From Amycolatopsis mongoliensis (lineage in GTDB: Bacteria; Actinomycetota; Actinomycetes; Mycobacteriales; Pseudonocardiaceae), in the NCBI RefSeq assembly GCF_030285665.1, contig NZ_CP127295.1:6200001-6264000 (forward strand): a stretch of 64,000 nt of DNA, written 5' to 3'. Shown here in pieces: positions 52,501 through 60,551 of the stretch; position 1 is the first letter of the stretch; each line of letters begins with the position of its first letter. Both the position numbers and the translations under genes were made by a program. The notes beneath the pieces are model-generated. The model did not search any database. It was not told where the DNA came from and saw only the letters and a program-made list of their open reading frames with translations.

Positions 52501-55500
52501 TCGTCCGGCACGACCGCGTACTACACGACGACCACCGCCTACGACGACGCCGGCAACGCCACCTCGGTCACCACGCCGATGGGGGAGAAGACGATCACGT
52601 CCTACGACGCGGCCGGTTCCCCGTCGCTGGTGACCGATCCGACCGGCCGGGTCACCGGCTACGGCTACGACAACGCCGGACGGCGGACGTCGGTCACCGC
52701 GCCGAGCGGGCTCACCACGTCGACCGGGTTCGACCTGCTCGGCCGCGCGACCACGGTCAGCCAGGCCTCGGCCGGGAAGACGGTGCGCACGACCACGATC
52801 GGCTACGACGCCAACGGCAACGCCATCTCGACGCTGAGCCCGGAGGGCAGGCTGACCACGGTCGGCTACGACGCGCTCGACCGGCCGGTCAGCCAGGTGG
52901 AGAAGGTCGACTCGGCGCACTCGATCACGACGTCGACCGGCTACGACGCGCTGGGCAACCGCTCGCACGCGGTCGACGGCAACGGGCACGCCACCGACTA
53001 CACCAGCACCCCGTGGGGCCTGCACGAGTCGACGATCGAGCCGGCCACCGCCGCCTACCCGAACGCCGCCGACCGCACCTGGACGACGAGCTACGACGCG
53101 GCGGGGCAGGCCGTCCGGCAGACCGAGCCCGGCGGGATCGTCCGCACCAGGACGTTCGACGCGCAAGGGAGGCTCGCACTCGAGACCGGCGCCGGGGCCG
53201 AAGCGTCCACTTCGGACCGCAAGCTCGGGTACGACCTGGACGGCAACATCGCCTCCCAGACCGGTCCGGCGGGTACCACGACGTACCACTACGACGACCG
53301 CGGCAACATGCTCAGCTCCACCGGCCCGGTCACCGCGGGCACCTACGCCTACGACGGCGACAACCGGCTCACCGGACGGACGGACGCCGCCGGCGCCGCC
53401 ACCTTCGGCTACGACCCGGCCGGACGGCTCGCGAGCACCGTCGACCCGGTCACCAACCGGACGATGAGCTACGGCTACGACCCCGCCGGGCGGCTCGCGT
53501 CGGTCACCGACAACCAGACCAGCAAGACCACCGCTCGCACGATCGGGTACGACAGCCTCGACCGGGTCGCGTCGGACCAGCTCACGCAGGTCCCCGAAGC
53601 CGGCGTGCCGCCGGTGACGAAACTCGGCGTGACCTACGGCTACGACCTCGACGACAACGTCACGACCAAGACGGACCTGGGAACGGGCACGTCGGCGACC
53701 AACGGCTACGGGTACGACGGCGCCGGACGGCTGAGCTCGTGGACGGATCCGAACAACGTCACGACGACCTACGGCTGGGACGACGCGGGCAACCGCACGA
53801 GCGCGGGCGGTCAGACGTTCAGCTACGACGAGCGCAACCAGCTGACCTCCGGCGGCGGCGCGACGTACACCTACACGGCCCGTGGCACGCAGGCGTCGTT
53901 CACCCAGAACGGCCGGAGCACCCAGTCGGGGTTCGACGCGTTCGACCGGCAGGTCACGCACGGGCAGGCGCAGTACGGCTACGACAGCCTCGACCGGGCG
54001 TCGACGCGCAACGGCAGTGACATCGGCTACGACGGCCTGACGAACAACCAGGTTTCGGCCGACGGCCGCGTGATCGAGCGCCTGCCGGGCGGAGCTCCGT
54101 TGTCCGACAAGGCATCCGGCAGTTCCCTGCCGGGACGGACGCTGTTCCAGAACCAGCACGGCGACGTCGTCGGCCGGTACCTGGGCGGGATCGCCGACAG
54201 CCAGAAGACCTACGACCCGTTCGGCACAGTCACTTCGTCCAACGGCGAGGCGTCGTCGCTCGGGTTCCAGGGCAGCTACACCGACCCGGACACCGGGCAG
54301 GTCGACATGGCCGCGCGCTGGTACACCCCGGCGACGGGGCGGTTCGCCAGCCGCGACAGTGTCGACGTTCCGCCGAGCCCGTCGTGGGCGAGCAACAAGT
54401 ACGCCTACGGCAACGCGAACCCGGTCACGGACAACGACCCCAGCGGCCACTTCGTCGGCCCGGAGGTCGTGGAGGAGTGCGGCATCGAGGGCAGGGGAGT
54501 GGCGGCGGTCGCCGGTGGGATCGGCACCGCGGCGGATCCCCTGGGCGGCGAAGCACTGGCCGGGGCGGGCGCGATCGACTTCGTCGGCTGCGTAGCCGCC
54601 GCCGAGATCATCGAAGGCCTGGGCGGCGTGGTCATCGTGCCCGGCGGGGTCACCACCGGGTTCGTGAGCGGCGGCATCGGCCGGGCGTTGCGCAATCCCC
54701 GTGGCGACGAGACTCCCGGTGGGTGCCGGGTGGTCATCCGCGGCTGCTACCAGCCCAAGCCGGGTGGTGGCGGGGACGGCGGTGGCGGTGACCTGCCGCC
54801 GACCGGCCCGCCGGGGCCGCCGGCTCCGCCCGTGCCGCCGCCTCCTCCGCCGCTGTGGCTGGAGAACATCCTCCGGCACCTGCCGCGGCTCCTCGCGGGT
54901 GCCACGGCGACCTTGACCCGGCCGAGCACCACCGACGCGAGCACTCCGCAGACGAAGGTCACCAACCCGGGCCCCGGCATGACCCAGGGCGCCACCACCG
55001 TGACCATCGACCCGGCGCTGCTGCAGGCGACGATGGAGGAGATGGCGGCGTTCCAGGCGCAGATCGGGATCAGCATGAACGCCAACAAGGACGACGAGGA
55101 CTGCGACCAGATCGAGAAGAACGGGCCCCTCGACGCGGCGTCCCGGGCCACCGGCGCCTTCGCCCACCTCTGCACGGCCAAGACGAAGGCCGCGACGCGC
55201 AAGAGCTGGGGAGGGTGGACACCGCCCGGTTGGCCGGCCGACAACCGGGGTCCCAACGGCTGGATCTACCACCGCGGTCACCTGCTGGGCAACCAGTTCG
55301 GCGGAACCCAGAACCCGGACAACGTCGTGACCATGTACGCGCGGGCGAACACCCCGGTGATGCGTGACTTCGAGAGCCTGGTGGCCACGGACCTCAAGTC
55401 GGACAACCTCTACTACGTGGTCGTCCCCATCTACGGACCCGGCAACCCCAAGGGCAAGCCGATCGCGATCGACATCCTCGAGCGGACGGACCGCGGCGGC

Positions 55501-55566
55501 TGCCGATCGGATCTCATCGAGAACACCTCGCAGGCAACCGAGTACCGCGATCTCTTCTGTCCATAG
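46567..55566 (+). CDS. Giant secreted RHS/YD-repeat toxin with C-terminal DNA/RNA endonuclease
   Basis: A 2999-aa polymorphic toxin. GTG 46567 opens a signal peptide (MKYRRLRP, hydrophobic LRLFMVLALVAVVV). A DNRLRE-like carbohydrate-binding region lies at about 348-515, a LamG-like domain at about 979-1220, and tens of YD repeats fill about 1250-2550. The RHS core ends with TGQVDMAARWYTPATGRFAS near 2580. After a Pro-rich linker (about 2745-2765) comes an endonuclease NS_2-type domain with YHRGHLLGNQFGG (His2905 as general base, Asn2909) and NPDNVVTM. The YD shell should enclose the toxin until release. No obvious immunity gene follows. Confidence 0.92.
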   Translation: MKYRRLRPAHSSVLRLFMVLALVAVVVTPVPAPPRAGLPAGASAAGPVQQSGSASDVVAGGDSHAKLAAGKRDQPRPPGAVPDATAVLPVQVRPTGPQHEKPVVRQQFTGPAIDPKATERPQDRSATTQTFQNPDGSRTLRVFPDQRFAHRPDGSWQPIDVTLSPQQGRIRPKTPGADVGFATTANDPALARLAFDATHVLAYGLDGAAPVAGKAEGAQVTYAGTLPGVDVRLAATPAGLTEQLVLAGRDASASYTYTLALAGLQPRLTAAGDVELVAGDQIFGVLPAGQMWDSATPAVRSSAVHYGLKQVGPGSWKLSLDIDPVWLHDPARVFPVTVDPSMGQFNADGDDTYVRSDNGARNNQLLAAGHASGALNRSYLHLGSALNQLRNDFIVGGTLDLKAVDATNAGGLQLSAFEVTQPWSGSPAWPGPAVGRLLGQSGPVASTTSPSWVGVPLDPNVLTDWSHGAAMGNGVSVRAANEAAANGILFESADNGGTQVPYLDVRYAPDGASYQVTDVLQPTNTTAGWMTVQVTNRGATTWNGGYHFGYWIQETNTLYQGTALPAVGPGGVTTLSQVPIGPLPPGKYHVVLSMWDPAGHDFASADGVPNAVLDLNVDDVAPTSNYQQPAVGEVVETLTPTLYAQGVDPDNWPAKGLTYKFRLCSDSAFTQDCRESGWGGPSWSPAADSLYWGRTYYWGVLVDDTAKQTPCWVGPAYDPNQAGCVVVANSPSSLRFTTRVAQPEITSHLAGSPGTVEGPGLDPQIGNYSLANTDSAVKAVGPALGIDRTYNSLDPRRDTAFGLGWASRLDMKLAADGDGSGNVVLTYPDGRQLRFGHNPDDSYTSPMGDSTVLDHKNSGSASFTLRDASGGEWLFDASLRLSAIIDPAGLRQNLHYATGTDQIDTITNAIANGPTDRTLSLTWSGNHVTSVAEPAPSVGAPAPTWTYTYNGDQLTSACAPGAAPNCTTYGYTPGSHYRSSVSDDKPQAYYRFDEQPDATTTLASAVALHPGGENATAHGVLTDSAPGPLAGTSDGAATFAGNGYVVLPQGLTTETMSPSVEMWFKTTGSGTLFALQDKDFAPGAGAGTATPVLYVGTDGLLYGGFPTQPGSGPTQVVSHATVNDGAWHHAALSAAIGSQTLYLDGVAVGSVDGLIDQKQMHSAVLGAGYAKGYPATNDGDFYLNGGSIDEAAIYRRTLGALAVADHFAAAKAASELTSVKLPQDNRGYATLTYDDLTDRVATLVDHRGLKWTMDPTTVDETQDNSLGYLRWINPVRTAVVHGPAGYGDWTYTFDAAAAGRIMKSTHNGATRSYEYNTSGFLSATVDEDGDRFEQTTDDRGNVLSRKSCRAAGSCNTSYSTYLTPSNPLDPRGNKLATSSDARSSGPSDTTYRTTYSYDSAGRPTGTTSPVPNGQTQRPATSIVYSDGSPASVDGGKVPAGLPIKSTGARGQVTTYQYYRNGDLAETDDPAGLRTQHTYDALGRVLTTTTLNGGGVAFGVTSYTYTPRSQVATATGPQVTNPITGAVHAKVTSYSYDGDGNITGVTESDTLPQSQGGDQPRVTTSTYDAHDRPLQTTHPDSGVEKYSYSADALSTYTTDVRGFVWTRTNDELGRLRNTAVSGTGVDAQDPDQTSMGVETRSYTPAGRLQFDTDAMGRTTAYTYWSDGLRASTVAKNYRGPDGTTRDIVTDQLTYDAAGHVGTEVTAGGVTTATTYDNAGLPVTTTFDPATLKRTTTYTRDLDGNPLTVRTGGTADPDRVETTSYSYDPAGRVGQETDQLSATAAYTVGYLRDERGLPTTVTDRRGLATTYTYDGTGALVTTTHPAADVWQAGQRTASVQGKETLGRNAFGEVTQAKDAAGGVTLTGRDVMGRAVSGTLPAYSPPDSSSPITATTTTAYDLAGNVTSQTDPLGRKTVQTYDPYNRVSTITTPQVGDTPSVTSFGYDRMGEQTSVTKPSGARQQFTYDQLGRPITATRVDRSSGTTAYYTTTTAYDDAGNATSVTTPMGEKTITSYDAAGSPSLVTDPTGRVTGYGYDNAGRRTSVTAPSGLTTSTGFDLLGRATTVSQASAGKTVRTTTIGYDANGNAISTLSPEGRLTTVGYDALDRPVSQVEKVDSAHSITTSTGYDALGNRSHAVDGNGHATDYTSTPWGLHESTIEPATAAYPNAADRTWTTSYDAAGQAVRQTEPGGIVRTRTFDAQGRLALETGAGAEASTSDRKLGYDLDGNIASQTGPAGTTTYHYDDRGNMLSSTGPVTAGTYAYDGDNRLTGRTDAAGAATFGYDPAGRLASTVDPVTNRTMSYGYDPAGRLASVTDNQTSKTTARTIGYDSLDRVASDQLTQVPEAGVPPVTKLGVTYGYDLDDNVTTKTDLGTGTSATNGYGYDGAGRLSSWTDPNNVTTTYGWDDAGNRTSAGGQTFSYDERNQLTSGGGATYTYTARGTQASFTQNGRSTQSGFDAFDRQVTHGQAQYGYDSLDRASTRNGSDIGYDGLTNNQVSADGRVIERLPGGAPLSDKASGSSLPGRTLFQNQHGDVVGRYLGGIADSQKTYDPFGTVTSSNGEASSLGFQGSYTDPDTGQVDMAARWYTPATGRFASRDSVDVPPSPSWASNKYAYGNANPVTDNDPSGHFVGPEVVEECGIEGRGVAAVAGGIGTAADPLGGEALAGAGAIDFVGCVAAAEIIEGLGGVVIVPGGVTTGFVSGGIGRALRNPRGDETPGGCRVVIRGCYQPKPGGGGDGGGGDLPPTGPPGPPAPPVPPPPPPLWLENILRHLPRLLAGATATLTRPSTTDASTPQTKVTNPGPGMTQGATTVTIDPALLQATMEEMAAFQAQIGISMNANKDDEDCDQIEKNGPLDAASRATGAFAHLCTAKTKAATRKSWGGWTPPGWPADNRGPNGWIYHRGHLLGNQFGGTQNPDNVVTMYARANTPVMRDFESLVATDLKSDNLYYVVVPIYGPGNPKGKPIAIDILERTDRGGCRSDLIENTSQATEYRDLFCP

Positions 55567-55600
55567 TGGACATGAGCGCACCGAGTGGAATGGAAAGCGC

Positions 55601-58600
55601 ATGAAAATGCTCAGACGCGCGGCGGTGGCCGCCGCCGCGATCGCGATGGGGACGGCGGGCTTGACCGTCCCGGCCCAGGCCGCGGCACCGCCGCCGGCGC
55701 CGGTGGCGCCCGGCCTCACCAGCCCGGCGCCGCACCAGGTCATCCCGAAGACCGAGTCCGGTGACGTGGTGCTCTACGTGGACGGTCAGCAGGCCGCCTT
55801 GACGAGCGCAGCCACGAAAGCGGGCGGCAAGGTCGTCGCGTCGCGGGCGGATCGTGCCGAGATCACCCTGCCCGCGGACAAGGTCGCCGCGCTGGCGCAG
55901 CAGCCGGGGGTCACCGACGTCCGGCACCCCGACCGCGCGATCCCCATGGGGACCATCGATTCCGAGGGCCTCGCCGCCTCCGGGGCGAACGCGTGGAAGG
56001 CGGCCAACGGCAAGCAGGGCGACGGCGTCAAGATCGGCATCATCGACCCCGGCTACGGCGGGCTCGCCGATTCCCAGGCCGTGGGCGCGCTGCCGGGCCA
56101 GGTGGCGACCAACCTCGGCACCTGCGCCGACGGCGGGCAGAGCACCACGCACGGCACCTCGATCGCCGAGATCGTGCACGCGATGGCGCCGAACGCGACG
56201 CTCTACCTCGCCTGCGCGGGCACGTCGATGGAGTTCGGCCCGGCGGCGACCTGGCTGCAGCAGCAGGGCGTGCAGGTCATCACCGCCGCGCTCGGCTTCC
56301 TCACCTCCGGCCGGGGTGACGGCACCGGCGTCGCGGGCAGCCCGGCCGACGTCGTGCGCTCGCTGGGCCAGGCGGGCATCCTGTGGTCGGTCGCCGCCGG
56401 GAACCTCGCGCTGGAGCACTACACCGGCACCGCGACCACCGCAGCCGACGGGTTCGTCACCTACGCCGGGCAGAGCAACGAAGCCAACGGCTTCACGCTC
56501 AACGCCGGCGGCACCGCGACCGTCGGCCTGCGCTGGGACGCCTGGCCGAAGACGACCCAGGAGTTCGACCTCTACGTGTCCACCAGCCCCACCCCGCCGA
56601 AGTCCGCCACCGATCCCGGAGTGGTGTTCGCGAGCAACGGCCAGGCGAACGTCGGCGGCGGTGCCGAACCGACGGTCGAGGCGACCGTGAGCAACCCGAG
56701 CTCGACCGCCGCGCAGTCGTACTACGTCTACATCAAGAACGTCAACGCGCAGCAGACCGACCGGCTGGACCTGTTCGTCAACGGGACGTCCAACAGCCTG
56801 AACTTCCACAGCGCCGCCGGGAGCGTGACCGAGCCGGCGACCTCGCCGTACGCGACGGCGGTGGGCGCTTCCGCGGCGAATTCGGGCTCCGTGGAGCCGT
56901 TCAGCGGCCAGGGCCCGACCATCGACGGCCGGATGAAGCCGGACCTCACCGGCTACGACAACGTCTCGACGTCGCAGTGGGGCAACGGCGCCTTCGGCGG
57001 CACCTCGGCCGCCGCGGCCCACGTCGCCGGCGCCGCGGCGCTGCTGAAGTCGCAGTTCCCGGCGCTGGACGCGGTGCGGCTGCAGAACGAGCTGTTCGCG
57101 CGGGCCAATCCGGCCAAGTCCGACAACGTGTGGGGCCACGGTGGCCTTTACCTCGGCTTGCCCAGCACCCCGCCCGCGACCGTGGGCTCGGGCTACACCC
57201 CGCTCGACCCGACAGTGCGCGTCGACGGGCACTTCCAGGCACCGAACACCACGACGTCGACGACCTTCACCGACGCCGGCGTGCCGGCGGACGCTACCGC
57301 GGTCGAGGTCACCGTCACCGCGCGCAGCGCGCCGGACCAGAACAACGGCGTCGACGTGCCGAGCGAGGTCGACGTCTTCCCGACCGACCCGGCGTCCTCC
57401 GGCAGCCGGGCCACGGCCGTGCCGGTCTCCGTCGGCGGCGACGGCAACTTCACCTCCGTGAACATGATCGTCACGCTCGGGCCGGACCACGGGGTGCGGA
57501 TCCGCACCGGTGGCGGCTGGGTGTGGACCGCGCTGGACCTGCGCGGGTACTTCAGCCCGTCCGGCGGCTCGACGTACGTCCCGCTCGCGTCGCCGGCCCG
57601 GGTCCTCGACACCCGCGGCCTGGGCGGCTCGCCGAAGACCGGGGCACTGAAGGGCGGCGACGTCTACGCGCTTCCCGTGCGTGGCGTGAACGGCGTCCCC
57701 TCGAACGCGACGGCGGTGGCGGTGAACGTCACCACGCTGCAGTCGACCCAGCAGCAGGCGATCGACGCCTACGGGCAGACCGCCTCGGGGACCACGCTGA
57801 TCACCGCGCACACGGCCAAGCGCCGCAGCGCCTCGGCGATCGTGCCGGTCGGCCAGGACGGCGCGATCCACCTGAAGGACCAGAACGCCGGGCAGACCCA
57901 GGTGGTCGTGGACGTCCTCGGGGCGTTCGCGTCGGGTGCGGGCGCGCGCTACGTGCCGCTGCCGCAGCCGGTCCGGGTCGCGGACACCGCCACCGGAACC
58001 GGTGGCCGGAGCACGCCGCTGGGCGATGGCGAGTCGGCCGGTTTCGTGGTGGCCGGGCAGGCGGGCATCCCGGCCGACGCGACCGGCGCGGTACTGACCG
58101 CCACGGCGCGGGACGACAACGTCGACACCGAGCTTTCGGCTTACCCGGAGGAATCGGCGTTCAGCCCGGTGACTTCGTTCGCGGCCAAGCAGGGCGAGCC
58201 GGCCGCGACCACGCTCCTGCCGGGCCTCGGCGCGAGCGGCAAGGTCGACGTGCGCGCCGAGCACGGCCCGGCCGCGGTCGCGCTCGATGCGTGGGGCTAC
58301 TTCACCGGCGGCTCGCAGGTCGCGGCGAACACGACCGACTGCGCGGTGCCGAGCGGTGGGGCGGGCTACACCGCGGCGTTCGACGGCCGTGCCGAGTCCG
58401 GCCTGGACGGATGGCAGTCCACCGGGACGAAGGCGACCGCACAGGGCTGCGTGCTGCAGACCGGTACCGGAAACAGCGACGTCACCTGGTATTCGCAGCA
58501 CAGCCTGGAAAACGACTACACGCTGAAGCTGGACTGGAAGACCGACACCGCGAGCGCCCTGTCGAACGTCTTGGTGGGCTTCGCGAACCCGGGAAGCGAC

Positions 58601-60076
58601 TCGGCAGCGCCGGGCAGCATCGCCGTCCGGATCGCCCCGAACGGCACCGGGGCGCAGGGCACCGGAGCCGTCAACGGCCAGGCGCCGGGCGGCACCGGCG
58701 CGGTGAAACCGCTGGGGCAGTGGAACACCTTCGAGATCACCGTCTCGTGGAACACCGTCCTGGTGTCGCTCAACGGCACCCGGATCAACGGGTTCACCAC
58801 GGCTTCGCCGTCGGCGCTGGCCGCCAACACCTACATCGGCGTCAGCAACAGCGGCGCCGGGGATCCGGTGAAGTTCCGCGACATCCGCATCAAGCGGAAC
58901 GAGCCGGTGGCCTCCGGTGCGGTCACCAGCGGCGGTGGCAGCTGCCTCGACCTGCAGAACTACGACATCACCGCGCTGACGCTCTGGACCTACACCTGCA
59001 ACGGCAGCCCGGCCCAGACGTTCACCCGCGCCGGGGACGGCACGCTCGCGGTCGCCGGCCGGTGCGTCGACGCGAGCGGCGGCACCACCGGCGGCACCCC
59101 CGTCGGGCTGCGAGCCTGCGACGGCTCGCTCGCCCAGCAGTGGGTCGCCCGGGACGACGGCTCGCTCATCGGCGCGGCGTCGGGACTGTGCTTGACCGCG
59201 TCGGGCCCGTCCCCGCGGGCGAGCCTCTCGCTGAAGGACTGCACCGCCGGCAGCGGGTCGACGCAGGGTTGGCAGCTGCCGGCCCAGCACGGCCTGGTGG
59301 GGGAGGTGACCGGCCCGGGCGGGCGGTGCCTCGACGTGCCGGACAACGACCCGACGCAGAACTCGGTCTTCCTGTACGACTGCAACCGTTCGCCGGCCCA
59401 GCAGTGGGTTTCCGTCGGCGACGGCACCCTGCGCGTCGACGGGAAGTGCCTCGACAGCGGCGGCAACCCGCAGACCGGCGCCGACGCGCCGGGTATCGGT
59501 GTCCCGCAGCTGCCGTGCTCCGGCGCTTCGACCCAGCAGTGGGTGGCCCAGCCGGGCGGCGCGATCGTGAACCCGGTGTCCGGCCTCTGCCTCGCCGCGC
59601 TCTCCGGTGACCTCCACGCCGGCGTGGTGGTCGACACCTGCTCCGGCAGCGCGATGCAGCAGTGGCACCTGGCCGCCCAGACGCAGGTGCGCGGCCAGCT
59701 CGTCGGGATCGGCGGCAAGTGCGTCGACAGCGACGTGGCGGACAACGCGACGGTGCACCTGTGGGACTGCGACCGGACGGCCCCGCAGTTCTTCAACACC
59801 AACGGGGACGGCACGTTCCAGGCGCAGGGCAAGTGCCTGGACACGGGCGCCACCGGTCCGGGCAGCGGGGTGATCAAGAACCCGTGCTCGGGCTCGTCGA
59901 CCCAGCAGTGGGACGTCCAGCCGGACGGGTACCTGGTCAACGTGGGCACCGGCACCGTCCTCGACGACCAGTTCGGCAGCACCGCCAACGGCAACGCCCT
60001 GCAGATCTGGACCGCCAACGGCGGGCCGCAGCAGAAGTGGTCCACCCCGCTCCGCGCCAACCTCGCGGGGGCGTAG
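55601..60076 (+). CDS. Secreted S8 (subtilisin-like) protease with ricin-type lectin repeats
   Basis: A 1491-aa exported protein: signal peptide (RRAAVAAAAIAMGTAGL, cut near AQAA), an S8 domain with Asp149 (IGIIDPGYGG), His184 (TTHGTSIAEI) and Ser469 (GGTSAAAAHVAGAAA), two or more beta domains with RVLDTRG-type motifs (about 540-900), a concanavalin-like domain (about 920-1100), then ricin-type repeats with QxW motifs (AQQW, TQQW, MQQW) to the end, perhaps three trefoils. ATG 55601 lies 34 bases after the RHS gene, so both probably share a transcript. It may process RHS toxin or degrade cell-surface material (inference). Confidence 0.88.
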   Translation: MKMLRRAAVAAAAIAMGTAGLTVPAQAAAPPPAPVAPGLTSPAPHQVIPKTESGDVVLYVDGQQAALTSAATKAGGKVVASRADRAEITLPADKVAALAQQPGVTDVRHPDRAIPMGTIDSEGLAASGANAWKAANGKQGDGVKIGIIDPGYGGLADSQAVGALPGQVATNLGTCADGGQSTTHGTSIAEIVHAMAPNATLYLACAGTSMEFGPAATWLQQQGVQVITAALGFLTSGRGDGTGVAGSPADVVRSLGQAGILWSVAAGNLALEHYTGTATTAADGFVTYAGQSNEANGFTLNAGGTATVGLRWDAWPKTTQEFDLYVSTSPTPPKSATDPGVVFASNGQANVGGGAEPTVEATVSNPSSTAAQSYYVYIKNVNAQQTDRLDLFVNGTSNSLNFHSAAGSVTEPATSPYATAVGASAANSGSVEPFSGQGPTIDGRMKPDLTGYDNVSTSQWGNGAFGGTSAAAAHVAGAAALLKSQFPALDAVRLQNELFARANPAKSDNVWGHGGLYLGLPSTPPATVGSGYTPLDPTVRVDGHFQAPNTTTSTTFTDAGVPADATAVEVTVTARSAPDQNNGVDVPSEVDVFPTDPASSGSRATAVPVSVGGDGNFTSVNMIVTLGPDHGVRIRTGGGWVWTALDLRGYFSPSGGSTYVPLASPARVLDTRGLGGSPKTGALKGGDVYALPVRGVNGVPSNATAVAVNVTTLQSTQQQAIDAYGQTASGTTLITAHTAKRRSASAIVPVGQDGAIHLKDQNAGQTQVVVDVLGAFASGAGARYVPLPQPVRVADTATGTGGRSTPLGDGESAGFVVAGQAGIPADATGAVLTATARDDNVDTELSAYPEESAFSPVTSFAAKQGEPAATTLLPGLGASGKVDVRAEHGPAAVALDAWGYFTGGSQVAANTTDCAVPSGGAGYTAAFDGRAESGLDGWQSTGTKATAQGCVLQTGTGNSDVTWYSQHSLENDYTLKLDWKTDTASALSNVLVGFANPGSDSAAPGSIAVRIAPNGTGAQGTGAVNGQAPGGTGAVKPLGQWNTFEITVSWNTVLVSLNGTRINGFTTASPSALAANTYIGVSNSGAGDPVKFRDIRIKRNEPVASGAVTSGGGSCLDLQNYDITALTLWTYTCNGSPAQTFTRAGDGTLAVAGRCVDASGGTTGGTPVGLRACDGSLAQQWVARDDGSLIGAASGLCLTASGPSPRASLSLKDCTAGSGSTQGWQLPAQHGLVGEVTGPGGRCLDVPDNDPTQNSVFLYDCNRSPAQQWVSVGDGTLRVDGKCLDSGGNPQTGADAPGIGVPQLPCSGASTQQWVAQPGGAIVNPVSGLCLAALSGDLHAGVVVDTCSGSAMQQWHLAAQTQVRGQLVGIGGKCVDSDVADNATVHLWDCDRTAPQFFNTNGDGTFQAQGKCLDTGATGPGSGVIKNPCSGSSTQQWDVQPDGYLVNVGTGTVLDDQFGSTANGNALQIWTANGGPQQKWSTPLRANLAGA

Positions 60077-60085
60077 GGCCGCAGC

Positions 60086-60124
60086 GGCGATGGGGGCCCT
60101 CCCACCGGGAAGGCCCCCATCGCC
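60086..60124 (+). terminator. Perfect 13-bp hairpin terminator
   Basis: GGCGATGGGGGCC (60086-60098), 13-base loop, GGCCCCCATCGCC (60112-60124), ten bases after the protease stop, closing the RHS-protease transcription unit. No U-tract, as is common in actinomycetes. Confidence 0.85.
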
Positions 60125-60551
60125 GTCGAACCCGCGCCGGCACCCACCCGCGGCCGCTCAGCGGAGCCGAGAACACCCTGCGAGGCAGGCGACGGGTGCC
60201 GAAGAGGGCTCCCGGGGACGGCGGAGGACGCGGTGGTGCACCGCCTGCCGTCTCCGCCGGCCGGGACCACAGCCGGGTGCCCTCGCCCGCCACATCCCCG
60301 GCGAGCGCGCCGGCGGCGACCTGCAGCGACGACTTCGAGAACGTGCTGCGGTGCCGCACCGGCGGCACTCCGCCGTCGCGGGTGGTTGGACCAGGATCGA
60401 AAGGCTTGTGGCGGGGTGGCCTCCTCCCGCAGTCTCGGGAGGTGACCAGGGAGGGTCCGGGGCCGACCGGGTGCCAGTGATCGGGGCAGCCGGGGCGTGG
60501 GGCTTCAGTACTGGGGGGAGGAGCCCCACGCCCGGTCCGCCGGCGCGCCCG
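60125..60551. other. Intergenic stretch, no supported gene
   Basis: About 430 bases after the terminator. Frames in several registers lack ribosome-binding sites and recognisable products. It could have held an immunity gene for the RHS toxin, but I see none. Confidence 0.35.

Noticed and set aside
48900..54300. Tandem DNA repeats inside the RHS gene
   Set aside because: Repeated TACGAC-rich patterns reflect protein-level YD repeats with divergent DNA, not a CRISPR or satellite array.
50848..55743. Minus-strand open frame of 1631 codons
   Set aside because: Antisense shadow of the YD repeats, with low-complexity Arg/Val/Gly composition and no start signal.
55514..59758. Minus-strand open frame of 1414 codons
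   Set aside because: Antisense shadow of the protease-lectin gene; the plus strand carries the catalytic triad and ricin motifs.
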